Notes: generated by a model from the sequence alone, not told the origin. Shown: positions 34,060 through 46,611, counted from the first letter of the stretch. The stretch: 64,000 bases of DNA from Galeruca laticollis (GCA_963921935.1 OY998175.1:308349484-308413483), one strand, 5' to 3'. Numbers and translations are program-made.

Positions 34060-35205
34060 TGCAGAAACCTAGATAAAAATCACAGACAGATACAAATGCA
34101 ATTTTTTTGCACTTTAACGCGCTGCCATCATATAATGTGTACTCTATTAGGAATATTTATAGACAAATAAATATCTATTGTAACAAACACTTTAATAATT
34201 AGAAGTTTTTTCAAAGGGCTATGCTTGACATTTTCATGGAGGAATTTTTGTTAACTTTGGGGGATCTGTTTTGCAAAAAAACAACAGATAAATGGAAGCG
34301 TGTAGCCTTGTATTCCCCACTCTGTTAATTGTTTATATATGCATATGCGTTTCTTAGACCACAAATTCGTTTTTATATTAATTTGAGAATAAAAAAAATA
34401 TAATGAAACAAACCAGCAGCGTGGTTCATCTAATTTGAACTGTTTTGAACTTCGCACTCCACTCAATAATATTTTTATAATGTATAATAACTATATTTAT
34501 TTTAATTATTGAAATTGTTATTTTAATTGATTTAATTATGCTTGTTTGCTGGTACATGTTATAATTGATAGATAAACAAACATAATTGCATGTTTTTGGC
34601 TGCGATTTAATGAAGAACAAATACATACAATTATAAGTGAATAAATTATATGTTATTACTATATAAATAACAATATATTGCATAAGAAACTAGTGTAATC
34701 AAAAATGAAATATTTACTCAAAAAACCTGTTTTTATCGTTAATGTATGTTTGCCAAATTTTTATTTGAAAATTCGTATTCGGGATTTATTTATAAAAATT
34801 TTGCTTTAAATCATGATTAATGGCACTTCTTTATTGAAACATTTTCATGTTTTATTAATTTATTAATACCTGGTACATCTGATCTAAGATAACGATTTTT
34901 TCTCCCATGCTATGGTGAACTCCATTCGTGGACACACTGTATCGAAAATGGCTAGATTTGCCGAATTAGTTCATACAACAAAATTTGCTTAAAAATGTAT
35001 TTTCTACTAGGTGTGCTACATTTGAAAGATCCTGTCATCGAAAAAAAATTATTGAGCACAGCGCTATCTACATATTGACATATTTAAAGTCAATTAATAT
35101 CTAAAACTGAAGCTCACTTAGCGCTCTACAAATTGGCTTTTACATAATTATAACATCTCTATTACTTTCCAAAATATCCGACCTGGCAGTTTTTATTGAA
35201 ACATC
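34060..35205. other. Non-coding stretch
   Basis: No coding sequence or terminal repeat could be identified; part of it may be the 5' UTR or LTR of the Gypsy remnant. Confidence 0.35.
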
Positions 35206-35208
35206 CTA

Positions 35209-35405
35209 TATGTTGACGATTTGATTGTTGCCACAAATGACGTCAACAGTTATGTAAAATCGAAAGAAGATTAGTATGAAAAATTTCAGATATTGGGATT
35301 GAATTTAACCAAAGCAAAATTTGTCATGTCACAGAAGAAATATACCATAAATATCTTGAAGAAATTTAACATGATGGAATATGATGCAGATTCTACCTCT
35401 TTTTC
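35209..35405 (+). pseudogene. Copia reverse transcriptase fragment
   Basis: YVDDLIVATNDVNSYVKSKE, a stop, YEKFQILGLNLTKAKF and MSQKKYTINILKKFNMM. The YVDD block followed by the SQKxY-x2-xILKKFxM segment is specific to Ty1/copia RT. No flanking copia sequence was found. It belongs to a different copy from the element at 49.5-59.2 kb. Confidence 0.75.
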
Positions 35406-35820
35406 GTTTTTAATAATTTTTGGAGTAATTTAGATCATTTTTTCTAAAACTTTTTTGTAATTGTTGAAGTAATTTAGCTCATTTTATCTGATGTTATCTT
35501 CGTTTCCAATCATTTCCGTAATTGTTTGGGTAATTTCGCTCATATTTTCTAATGTTATCTTTTTTTCAATCATTCTCGTAATGTTGCTTATTTTTTGCAT
35601 TGTTTCAATCGTTTTTAATAATTTTTGAAATTTTTGGAGTCATTTGGCTAATTTTTTTTTCATTTTCAATATTTTTTTTGAATTTTTTAAGTAATTTAGG
35701 TCGTTCTTCCTAATATTATTTTCGTTTAAGCATATCTGTAAAATTTGAGTAATTATCTAATTTGTTCTCACTTTTTTAATTTCCAATAATTTTGTAATTT
35801 CTGGAGACTTCTAATCACGA
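35398..35820. repeat. Degenerate tandem repeat, ~40-63 bp units
   Basis: About seven diverged units built on AGTAATTTAGCTCATTTT-TCTAATGTT followed by CGTTTCAATCATTTTCGTAAT. Anchor spacings are roughly 42, 63, 49, 59, 52 and 60 bp. Confidence 0.55.
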
Positions 35821-36382
35821 GTCACTCATAATATTGAAAAAAGACAGCAACAATAGTATATTACACAAGTTTCGAAAAGTAAAGATATACGAGTTTAGTG
35901 AAACTACTTTTTTCTACAACTGCTATGAAAAGTGACGTATTTCTCATAGCTTACTTAATTTCGAAACCACATATTGCTCATACTGTGAGAAATATCATTT
36001 CTCACGGCACTTTGCCCACACTACATACATTTATATGGAGAATCAACGAAAATCGACGAAAACTTAGTTGGCTATTGTCAGCTTTAACCCTTTCGTGGGC
36101 GCGAGCGAAATATTTTGGACATGTAATTATTTTTTGCTGCAATGGGCACTTAAAGATGTCCTTTTGACGATCGACCCTTAAAATTTTTAGAAAAATCAAC
36201 CCCCTCTTTTGTATTCTTAGTGGGAATTATACTTCCCACCGCCCACCTAGATTGGCATATTTTTTTTATGAATTTAGTGAAAAAAAAGACATAATATTAA
36301 TTTATAAAATATTTGTATTTTTAAGAAAGTTATAATAAAAACAAAACTAAATCTCTTTCGCACAGTTTTTATGGAAAACCTT

Positions 36383-37214
36383 CTATTTTCCATGGAATCT
36401 GTTGAAACACGGTTCAATACACAAGGGTACTTGACAGAACGAACATATGTATCTTGTCCCATTCGCTTTCGTGCTACAAAGCCTGCACCTTTTGTATGTT
36501 GCTTGCTGATTAGGTAGGTGTTTACCAACTTCAGATAATCGAACTTCATCTGGCACAGCACGCTTATTCGATAGAAATATCACAGGTTTATTTCGGCGTT
36601 ACCTAGAAGTGAAACCATCTATGAGTTGTCTCGCCAAATTAATCCTAAATGACAGCTGATCAATTGCTCTCTTTTTGTTGGTATTCATAAGGATATAGGA
36701 ATTAACAATAGCCATATCTATTAGATAGTATAAAATACGGTGCCACCATTTCGTTGATCTACGACCAATTGCATACCTCTCATGTAGCTGATCGAATTTG
36801 TCTACGCCACCCATTATCCGATTATATTCAGCTACCACTTTGGGGCAATAAACAGTCACCCTAGTACCGTCCTTGTTCTTCCGCATTACAGTTGGGAGAA
36901 AAGTAATTAGTAAGAACATGAACGTTTTTACTATCCATCCATTTCACTGCTGACAAAGTTTCTTTTGTTGCAAACATACTCTCCGCGTTGAAGTTTGGTT
37001 CTCTCTTTATACATATCTGGCAAATTTTTTCTGTTGGGTCGCACTGTACCTACAGCAAATATTCCATCATGAAGTAATTTCTCCATTAGAGCAACTGAAG
37101 TAAAGAAATTATCAAAAGCTACTAAAGTTTTCTTATTCTTCAGAGAAGAAGTGAGATTTATTACTACTCTTTCTCCTAAACTGTAATTATCTTTTTCTGC
37201 ATCAAGAGATTTGC

Positions 37215-37264
<50 letters not shown>

Positions 37265-38273
37265 AATTTCCATATATAACCACTAACAGAGTCAGCCAAG
37301 CACCAAACTTTGTAACCTCTTTTGACAGGCTTCAAAGGCATATATTGTCTTAGAGATCGTCCTTTGAAGGCAATCATTGACTCGTCCACAGCCAAAAAGG
37401 AGGAATGTTTGTATGGTTTGGTTATTGATTCATTGAGCATATCAATAAGTGGTCTCACTTTATGTAGCTTGTCATATTCTTTTTCGCCCTTCGGCGCAGC
37501 CTTGGTATTATCATTTAGATGAATATTCTCAATAAGTTTTTTATACCTTTTAGATGACATGACTTGAGCCACGGAGGGAACTGCCAGAAATGGATCACTC
37601 GACCAATAGTTTGCTAATTGAGGTAGTTGATGTATTCCCATTATTATCATAATTCCTATGAGTGCTTTGATTTCTACTTTGGAAGTATCTACCCAGTTTT
37701 TAGATGGGCCTGGTATGTTAGTGCCACTCCGGAGAAGATTTTGTTTTGCGTATAAGTCTGTTTGTTCGATAATGAGATTTATAATATCGTCATTGAATAT
37801 TTCGTTGAAATATTCAATTTCCTTAGCACGTTGAGGAATTTGGGTTGTAGCTTCTGGATATTTATCAAATTCTATATTCATATACTCTATATTCTCGTCG
37901 TTCTGCATCCAGATAAAGGGCTCTTCATCAATCTCAATTTCGCTCTCTTCATTGACTTGCGATTCTTCCGGTATGGGTATCAACACTGGAGGAACCGCCC
38001 TGATGAGGTCATTTTCTGAATTAGGTGGAATGGGTGAAGATACGTGGCTAGTTGAGGGGGAATTAAAACTGTAATTTGGAGGAAGGGGTGAAGAAGCATG
38101 GCTAGTTGAGGGGGAATTGAAACTGGGAATCAGTCGCTGTGGTGTCTAAAAAATCCAATTCTTCATTTGCTCCATCATCTGGTTCTTCGTCCGAGTTCTG
38201 TTCGTTGTCTGGAAGACTAAAGAGGTACTCAATGGCCTCGTTCTGATCCTCACGTTTATCAAAGTCCCACATA
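36383..38273 (-). pseudogene. piggyBac transposase 1
   Basis: ATG at 38273 (MWDFDKREDQNEAIEYLF) follows TTTTTTTGCAG. An acidic N-terminus contains a duplicated SPSTSH-SSP-PPN unit. The catalytic domain has FLAVDESMIAFKGR (D1), LVAFDNFFTSVALMEKLL (D2) and IMGGVDKFDQ (D3); the C-terminus has CRLCSTKANGTRYICSFC, the cysteine-rich DNA-binding end. A (TA)n tract at 37218-37262 inserts an in-frame Tyr-Ile run between WKFD and TGKSLD. Frames shift near 38120, 36920 and 36590, so no full product is possible. Confidence 0.88.
37218..37262. repeat. (TA)n microsatellite inside transposase ORF
   Basis: 45 bp of TA dinucleotides translate as an alternating Ile-Tyr run without breaking the 351-codon frame. 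Confidence 0.95.
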
Positions 38274-39307
38274 ACTGCAAAAAAATATTTAGATAATAGG
38301 ATTTTTTATGGGCAGTGGGAAGAATACTTCCCACCTACAAAAGTCATTTTTTTGACATTATGAAATTCTGAATAACGATAATATAGCGTTATATATGTTG
38401 TCAATATATAACTCCACCTATCTAATCACAAAAAAATCTTATATCTCACCTGATTGCAAAGATTGATCAAGATTCGTCGAAAAATCACAAAATTTGTATC
38501 TCAAAATGAGCCAAACATGTGTTCTCCTGTAGAAAGGCATAGAACAACTGAGGTATGTTACATTTTGATAATTATTCATAGTTTGTAAGCATTTCCACAT
38601 GTTATAGATAGATGGGGACACCAATACCGTTGCAAAATATTTAATACCGTCTTTCATATAAAATATTTTTGATGGTGGGAATTTATCTTCCCACCGCCGA
38701 TGAAAGGGTTAAATAGTTGACACAACTGTCAATTATAGAAGTTTCTTAAATTCTTAAGGTAGTTTCACTTCGTGGTTTGATAAAAATCGCAATTTCCATT
38801 AAATATTATTTTATTAGGACATAATTATACCAATTTATAATAAATAAATAATATGGATACTGACGATTTTGATAATACTCCGCCAGAGATATTGGAAAAA
38901 GCAGCAAAAGTGACTTTAGATTTGTTGCCGGAAAATTCACGAAAAAAGTATGAATTAGCATACGAGAAATTTGTGGAATGGAGAAGAAATACAAAAATAA
39001 AATCTTTTTCGGAAAGTGTACTTTTGGTATATTTTGAAGAGTTGTCGAAAACTTTAAAGGCGTCTACACTTTGGTCACACTATTCAATGTTGCGAAGTAC
39101 TATCAATATAAAAAATAACATTGAGATATCCACGTATCAGAAATTACGTTCATTTTTGAAAAGAAAGTCCGACAATTACGTCCCCAAAAAATCAAACATA
39201 TTGACAGCAGACCAACTACAGAGATTTTTAAACGAAGCTCCAGACAAGGAATATCTACTAATAAAGATAAATTTATTTAGAAGGAAGTATTTTTAGAATT
39301 AATTTTA

Positions 39308-40302
39308 TTACTTTTCCGCCCACCTTTCTATATGCGAGAAAAGTATTGGTTTACCCCAAAAAAAGTTGGAATTTTGAAATTTTTTTTTGAGTTATTTTTA
39401 CGTTTTCCATCAACAACAACCCGAAAAAACGGTTTTTAGAAAAAAGATCCTGTGTGTATGTCGTTGTCGTCGGCCACTTTTCCTTACATGTCTTGTTAGC
39501 ACGATACAGCCTCCGGAGTGCAATAAGTCAGCAATTTTATGATTGAATATTGTTAAGGACATGTCACAGATGATCCCTATTGATTTTCAATTCACCAGAG
39601 CCAGTCCCACGGGTGCTATGGTACTTGAAGTACGACATTTTGTATTTTTTTGAGAAATTGCAGTTTGTTAACACGATACAGCCTCCGGAGTTCAACAAGT
39701 CACCAATTTTATGATTGAATATTATTCAGGGCATCTCACTGATGAACCCTATTGATTTTCAGCTCACCGGAGCCAATACAACAAGTGCTCCAGTACTTTA
39801 AGTATGATATTTTTGTCATTTTTGGAGACGTTTCAGTTTGTTAACACGATACAGCCTCCGGAGTATATACAAGTGACCAATTTTATGATTGGATATTATT
39901 CAGAGCGTCTCAAAGATGAACTCTATTGATATTCAACTCGGTAAAGCCAGTACAACGGGTGATATGGTACTTGAAGTACCAAACTTTCGTCATTTTTGGA
40001 GAATTTTCAGTTTGTTAGCACGATACAGCCTCCAGAGAGTATGCGATTGATCAATTTTATGATTGAATATTGTTCAAGGTGTCTCACGAATGTACCCTAT
40101 TGATTTTCAGTTGACTAGAGCGAGTACAGGGGGTCCTATAAATCCAGATATACTGAACTTTTGGTTATTTTTGGAGAAATTCCGGTTTGTTAGCACGATA
40201 CATCTCCCGAAGTGTATACAAGTAACAATTTTATGATAGAATATTGTTCAGGGCCACAGATGCGGAAAAGTTAGTTTTAATCCTTAAAACCGTTTATTTT
40301 TT
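39308..40302 (+). mobile_element. Helentron-type element with satellite core, copy 2
   Basis: Same architecture as copy 1: TTACTTTTCCGCCC start, tandem array from about 39495, GCGGAAAAGTTA, hairpin at 40274-40290, T-rich end. Monomers begin near 39495, 39667, 39839 and 40014, and a last partial near 40187. Lies within the intron of the Crypton relic. Confidence 0.85.
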
Positions 40303-40424
40303 CCTTGAATTAACATAGATTTTTCTAATTAGTGGGTTTTTCAATAGATAAAAAGAATTAAATAACCATTAAAAATTCTATTTCAAATTATGGTATATGG
40401 AGATTTGTACTTTTAACCAATACA

Positions 40425-40500
40425 TTTAGTGGTGAAGTGGATAGTGTGTCCGCTTGGAACTGAGTAGTCCTGGGTTCGAAACTCGCGTGGCAAATATTTT
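40425..40500 (+). other. tRNA-like / SINE-head remnant
   Basis: TGGTGAAGTGGATAG resembles a Pol III A box, and GGGTTCGAAACTC about 40 bp later is a good B box. A full cloverleaf could not be drawn, so this is more likely a tRNA-derived SINE remnant than a tRNA gene. It lies in the Crypton intron. Confidence 0.35.
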
Positions 40501-41330
40501 TTTGTAAAATATGAATCCTGTTTTTTTTTATTTGCAGACAGCAGTAGCTATAGGCATAGCATGGGCATGTCGTAGAGAGGAGTTGTGGAAGTTAAGAATC
40601 GATAATTTAGAGGATTTAAATTCAGCTTTACTTGTGAAATTAGATAACGCGAAAACAAAAAAGCCAAGAACGTTTACTGTAACGGGAGAATTTTATGAGA
40701 TATAAAAAATATGCTGCTCTTCGACCGATTGATTTGCCAGAAAAACGTTTCTTTTTCAATTACCAACACGGAAAATGTACTAAACAGGTAGTTGGCATTA
40801 ACAAATTCGGCAGTATGGCTAAGACAATTGCAATTTTTTTAAAATTAGAAAACCCCCATCTATACACAGGTCACTGCTTCAGACGTTCTTCGGCAACAAT
40901 TTTAGTAAATGCAGGAGGGGATTGATTAACCTTAAAGCGCCATGGAGGATGGCAATCCAGTACCGTGGCAGAAGGATACGTCGAGGAATCTATTAAAAAG
41001 AAAATTAACGTTGCTAATAAAATCGTCAACTCCATTGAAAAACCACTCGAACTCTTCACAGAAATGGAGACAGAAAATGCACCGTATATGAACGATCAAC
41101 CCTCAACGTCTACAATCAACATAACAGAAAATTTAATAAAAAGAAATGACGTTCCGGGTTTGACTATACAAAACTGTAAAAATTTCACAATCAACTACAA
41201 TTTTAAATAATATTATTTAACAGTTAAGAGGATACTTTATTATTATTTTGGTTTTACTAATCTTAAAAATAAATATCAAGTTACATTTCTTTTATTCTTT
41301 CAATTTGTGCAGTTGTAGGAAAAGTGTTGT

Positions 41331-41397
41331 GTGCAACATGTGGGAAAAGTACTTTTCTCACTCGTGAGAAAAGTTGAACTTTTCCCACTTGTTGCAC
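41331..41397. repeat. Near-perfect 67-bp palindrome
   Basis: GTGCAACATGTGGGAAAAGT-ACTTTTCTCAC faces its inverted copy GTGAGAAAAGT-TGAACTTTTCCCACTTG-TTGCAC, arms of about 32 bp. It lies 120 bp past the Crypton stop codon. A shorter related hairpin GTGAGAAA-TATCA-TTTCTCAC lies near 35981 on the other side. Confidence 0.85.
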
Positions 41398-41548
41398 AAT
41401 ATACTATTCTTACGAAGTGTGTATACTATTCTTTCTCATTTTGTATTAGTATTTGTGTAACAGCTGCTGTGCATCTGTGCTGTAAGCTTGGGTGATTCAC
41501 AATGTTCATATATCTTAATAGTAGCACATTATTCAAATAAGCCACAGG

Positions 41549-41974
41549 TAACCGCAGACACGTATGTTTCTGGCTCATTAGCCGTCCTCAGTACGGTACA
41601 ACCAAGAAAGGGTGTGAAACCTGGGAGCAAAGATGTTGAATGAAACATGAGAAAATACAACAAAATTCAACAGGATGATAGTCAAACGCAACATTTGTGT
41701 GGAAGATCTCGAATATTCGAGACAACAACCAACATAGACACGGAGGCGCATATAACACTCCCGTCTGAAACTTCCACCCAGAGTAATGAAACAACAACAA
41801 GATATACGAATAGTGCGTGACATATGAACAACAAGTAACAAAGAGATTTGTGGGTATTGCACGCAAATAGAAAAAGGGGCTACTAAAAAGAGTGATAACC
41901 GCAGACATGCATGTTTCTGGCTCATTAGCGGTCCTCAGTACGGTACAACCAAGAAAGGGTGTGAAACCTGGGAG
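41549..41974. repeat. 79-bp direct repeat, 347 bp apart
   Basis: The block beginning TAACCGCAGACA, with GGCTCATTAGC and GTACGGTACAACCAAGAAAG, and ending GTGAAACCTGGGAG, occurs at about 41549-41627 and 41896-41974. This could be 1.2 copies of a ~347-bp tandem unit. Confidence 0.85.
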
Positions 41975-42112
41975 TTTTTGGTAATCTCTGATAGCTGCTC
42001 TTTATTACCTATACAAAATGCGAAAAACAACATTAATTGAGTTATATAAATAAGGACTTATTTTGACCACTTCTGACAGCTGTCAAATCTTGTACAAATT
42101 GTGTAGTCTTAA

Positions 42113-44570
42113 CCTTCATGGGACGGACATCAAAATTTTACAAAAAAGGACTAACTGGGGTCCGAGAAGACCCCACGCGTAAAATTGCAGAAATGCTGTA
42201 TTTTTCTTTAAATTAAATATATAGAAAAGAAGTTTTATTAAAGTTTTACTAATAACCATTTATTAGTCAAAAATCATCACGAAAAAATACAAAATACCCT
42301 AATCATTAATACTACTAGCTACATATCATTTTAACATTTTTTACAAACTATCTCCAATTTTGAATGTTCTAGGCACACAAAGTTATTACACATAGTACAT
42401 ATTTTTCTGGATTTTCGGTCTTTTCCTCTTTGACACATATGGCAGCGCCCCCTGGTAATGTTTTGTTGTTCAACTCTATGTTCTGTTGCATCCAGTAGTT
42501 CGGGAAAAACGTCTGTCATATGCCGTTTTCTATTCGTCTGAATGTATTTATTATTATATCGCCGGAAAACGTTTATCTTTATGAGTTCTTTTCCTAGTCC
42601 CAAAATATACATTTTACGTTTATCCAAACTGTTTTTTCGCCAATCCGGGTTTTGTGGTAACCACAATTTATAAGCATTTATACCTGCGATATCTATAAGA
42701 TGCGAAAATATTGCCATTGGCCAGCGGTTTGACTTTCTCTGCACTGTATATTCTTTGGCCAACTTATCTGAAGTGTCGACGGCACCTTTTGTTTTGTTGT
42801 AATGCAGAATAATTTCTGGTTTATAGTGCTGTTCTTCTCCAGCTACTTTACTATCAGTATGCTCACTTGAAAGTAAGATGACAGCATGTTTTTGTTTTGG
42901 AACATAGGATACTAGCGTTCTTTGATTTTTAAAAGCAAACATACTTGAAAACTCTTTCTTGTACGATGCCGGTAGAAGTTCCCTGGGAATAAATGTTTTA
43001 TTTTTCCGGAGGGTTCCACATAAAGTAATATTTTTTTTCCACAACTTGTCAGCAAGTTCTAAACTTGTAAAAAGTTATCGGTCGTTATTCCAAATCCGCC
43101 TTCCAAATGGTCTGTCAAATCTAGGACAACCCTTTGACCTTGACCCTTTTCCGCTTTGTTACCTTGTTTTCCTAAAAATTAATAGATACATAGGAATATA
43201 AAGTTTGCCTATATTGCTTTTCAAATAACTTACCCAAATAAACTTGCATGTTTGCAATATAAGAAGTGGTGCAGTCCACAAGAGCCCATATTTTGATTCC
43301 ATACTTATCAGGTTTACTCTTCATATAGACTCGGAATGGTGCCTTACCCCTAAATGGTACAAGCTGCTCATCTACACATAGATGGTCGCCAGGATTAAAT
43401 GATTTTTTACAATTAGAATTGAAAATATCGAATATATCTCTTATCGGAGCTAGCTTATCTACTAATTTTCGTTCTTGTCTTGTTTGAAAATTATCAAAGC
43501 GTAAAAATGAAGTAATTTGTTTGAATCTGTCTCTTGACATTGCAGCAGGAATTATAGGACGACAGTAAGAAATATCTTGACACCAGAGCATATCGATAGC
43601 CTCTTTCGATCCGTGAAGTGCGCTAAGAATAAGCAACAGTCCAATATAAGCTTCAATCTCTGTAGAATCAACAGGTACAAAAACTTTAATTTTATTCGGA
43701 TTTTCTATATTCCATTTATAATAATATGTTTGTGCCTTTCTGTTTGTTTCGGTTACTATTATGTTCAGAATACCCGGAGATAGGAAAAGAAGAAAAGCGT
43801 CTTTTATACTTGAGATATCAGAACTGTAATTTGTAAGGCCTAGAGCATGTCTAAGAATATTAGCTTTTGAACGTCTAACTTTTGTATTTTCTGGAATTTT
43901 TGACCACTCAGTTCCATCCTTAGATTTATATACTGGAATGCCCTGGCTGTTACTAACTGTTGGTTCCTCTGGGTTCGTTTTCTCTATACTTTGATCAACA
44001 ACTATTACATCATTTTATTCCTCTACTTCTGTGACAATGTCTTCATCTCCTAAGTCACTCGATGTTTCCTCATATTGATAACACTATCAAACTCTGGATC
44101 ATCACTTTGGAGTATACGTAACATCACATCGTCAGTAAGCCCCTTGCGATTGTTTGTAAATAAAAACTGACTCATTTTCAAAACGATGTACCCTACTCGC
44201 AATATCACAAGAGACTAACCCGAATATTCAAGTCTAAAAGTTATATCGCAGTGCGGGGAATCCCCCATTTGAACTGGTAATTTACATTTTACAATTATAT
44301 GGGTAAATTCCCTGTGAGGTGTACTAACAGTTACCGGGATTATTTTATCGGACGTAAAAGGCTGACCGGGGTTTGAAGAGACCCCTGGAATATAAAACTA
44401 TTTTGTGTTTATACCAGCCAATAAAAACTACTAAATACATCATATTTTATCAAAATAATTCATAAACTGTAGCTAGATGAAAGATCAATGTTTAAAAATT
44501 TGCGTTTGCAAAGATACAGCAAAAACATACGTCATGGGGTACAAACAGACCCCGGCCAGTCCTATGAAGG
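42113..44570 (-). mobile_element. piggyBac element 2, TTAA-flanked
   Basis: The ends CCTTCATGGGACGG and (inverted) CCTTCATAGGACTGG are bordered by TTAA at 42109-42112 and 44571-44574. Length 2458 bp. Three palindromes GGGGT(C)-N6-GACCCC lie at 42157-42174, 44368-44385 and 44536-44553. Confidence 0.93.
42331..44175 (-). pseudogene. piggyBac transposase 2 with a 62-bp intron
   Basis: ATG 44175 gives MSQFLFTNNRKGLTDDVMLR, an N-terminus that soon loses its frame. The catalytic domain is open from 43636: IPAAMSRDRFKQITSFLRFD, HLCVDEQLVPFRGKAPFR (D1), WALVDCTTSYIA. A phase 1 intron (43172-43233; GG|GTAAGT to TTTTTAG|G) rejoins MQVYLG to KQGNKAEKGQG. Then GITTDNF (D2) with a one-base loss at about 43070, KNKTFIPRELLP, TKGAVDTSDK (D3), WPMAIFSHLIDIAG and a cysteine-rich C-terminus (CHMCQRGKDRKSRKICTMC). 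Two or more frameshifts inactivate it. Confidence 0.88.
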
Positions 44571-44574
44571 TTAA

Positions 44575-45920
44575 AAAAATCTTGTCACTGACATTTTCTG
44601 CCAACATTTTGCTTAAATAGAGAATGTTTTGTTATTGTATTAATTCTTAGGCAAATTCGTTAATTGATGTATTTATTAAACTGAAATGACTGCTTAGAAG
44701 TTTTCGTATTCGCCACATTGTTGCGTTTCTGAACTTATTTATCTTTAGTGCTGAAAAGAAACGTTAGTAATATAAACGTAATTATACAACATGCTCCAAA
44801 TACAATTAATTTTTATAGTCAATAATTCGTCTAAATATATTGGAGCTTTGCAAGATTGTTTGGGAGTACCGATTAGACGTTTTAAAGAAACTTGACATAC
44901 TTAAATTACGAAAATATGGTTTAAAATGTTATCAGATACGTCCAATTGATTTGAAATATTTACAACCTAATACCATTTCCGATTGTACCGGAAGCTGTTT
45001 AAACTGAGTTTCCCTGTAGACTAAAAGAATGAGTAGTACTCTCGAAATAGTTCATTTAATAGTGAATTAGGTACTTAATTTCGCTTATCTGCGATAAGAT
45101 TTATTGATTACGTCTTCAATTCCGCGTAATTTTATCAGAAATCGATTAACTTTAAATGTTTATAATGTTTTTCACTTTTATAGACTATTGACCTTCTGTT
45201 TCTAATATTATTTATCTAATCTTCATTATCTTCGAAATAAAAATTGCGCATTATCAGAAATTACTCACCTATAGTTGTATAAATATAAATATTTTGATCC
45301 AAAATTTGCAAACGTAAAACCTTTGTTATTAAAAGTCCTTACGCATTTTGACCCTATAAAAATTACAATTACAGTGATTTGAATATTTAGCCTAAAACAT
45401 TGAACTTTCACATTTCGTTTTTCGTATTTGGAAGTAAACATTCCTTGATACAGAATTTAAAAATTCAAGGTGATCAAAATTTGATTCAATCGACCTCACA
45501 ACCTATTTTTATTATATTGAATATCGACATAACCTTATTGTTTCACATTTCCTCAATCACCATACTATTATCTATTGCTGGCAACATTGTTCAAATGTGA
45601 TCTCATACTCTCACTATACCGTTATCAATTTTTATAGTGTAAGACCTATATATGCCGAAATTAGGTCAACATGTAATAGAAGATGGTAAAATTAGGTTTA
45701 TTAATTATCCAAACCGAATAAACTGATGTTATTTACAACTATAAAGATCTAAAGTCGGATTAGAGTTACTTTCGTTGTCTAGAAACGATCAAAGTTTTCT
45801 CGGACAGCAAAATCAGATAGCCACATTATGTAAGAAAAGACTGATCAGGAAAAAATTGGTTCAAAGAACTCGATAATAGACATCCTATAGACATAGTTTA
45901 CCTTCTGTAAACAGGCTGCC
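44575..45920. other. Non-coding stretch
   Basis: AT-rich and without a supportable gene, repeat boundary or RNA. Confidence 0.4.
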
Positions 45921-45924
45921 AAAA

Positions 45925-46270
45925 TTAAGACTGCTACTAAAGCTCGATCATATTGATATAAGAGGCATCTTAACAAATAATTTTCTGCCTTTCTAACAAA
46001 CCGGTTCTTTAAAGTCAGAGTTGGATAAGAATTCTTCGATATTCCACAAGTCTCCTTTCTTGGACCCCTACTTTTAATCGCATATTCCAGTGATCTTCGA
46101 TACTGTCTGTCGAATTCAATTTCTGCTTACGCTGATGACAAAAAACTTTACGAAAATACTTACATCAGTTATCTAAGTTTGCATAATGATCTCAGTAAAC
46201 TATAAGAATAATGTTTGAACTGCTCGCTCCGAATTCTTCCTAATACAAAAAACTTTCTCTAAAGCTTATT
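45925..46270 (+). pseudogene. LINE reverse transcriptase fragment (Jockey/CR1 style)
   Basis: Across a frame change: LDHIDIRGILTNNFLPF, then IPQVSFLGPLLLIAYSSDL and ISAYADDKKLYENT. The GxPQGSxLGPLL-x8-DL and YADDxxLY blocks define the RT palm of Jockey/CR1-type LINEs. Stops follow. Confidence 0.65.
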
Positions 46271-46611
46271 TACAAGTGTTTTGTCCGAACCATACCTGAA
46301 TTAGTTGTGGGTAAATTTCCAGAAATCGAGTGTTAGAGAAATTTCCGAACATTTTCCCCAGAATGCGTAGGTACAAATTAGTCTTATATTCGTAAATTAA
46401 TAATATTTAGTTACTTTTGAAATTTTCAAAGTTATTAACGATTCACTTGGAAATTAATAAAACTCATGGTCTAATTTATCATCGTCATCATCTTTTATAA
46501 ACAATATAATAAAATAATGAAAAAATGCTTTTGGGTACAAATTAGTCCTAAATTAAAAATTTAAAGGTATGCCGTTAAAATTTGATTTTGTAAAGGTGGC
46601 GGTGCTAGCTT

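Larger units (their letters stand above)
36088..38708 (-). mobile_element. piggyBac element 1, TTAA-flanked
   Basis: The ends CCCTTTCGTGGGCG and (inverted) CCCTTTCATCGGCGG are each bordered by TTAA (36084-36087 and 38709-38712), the piggyBac target. Length 2621 bp. The transposase is on the minus strand. Three copies of GTGGGAA-N6-TTCCCAC lie at about 36219, 38316 and 38670. Confidence 0.93.
38853..41210 (+). pseudogene. Crypton-like tyrosine recombinase, two exons
   Basis: Exon 1 (ATG 38853 to about 39255) gives an N-terminal SAM-like core-binding domain (ENSRKKYELAYEKFVEWR, LYSMLRS-type helices, LTADQLQRFLNEAPDKEYLLIK). Exon 2 starts after TTTATTTGCAG at 40539 with TAVAIGIAWACRREELWKL (catalytic Arg), GHCFRRSSATIL (H-x2-R), LKRHGGW (His) and VAEGYVEES (Tyr nucleophile). 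Lesions: the donor reads AAG|ATAAAT instead of GT, a one-base shift near 40702, and TGA at 40923 between H-x2-R and the second His. The intron holds a Helentron-type insertion. Family: Crypton-derived recombinases. Confidence 0.85.

Noticed and set aside
40425..40500. A genuine second tRNA gene
   Set aside because: A and B boxes are plausible but acceptor and anticodon stems do not pair; kept only as a SINE-like remnant.
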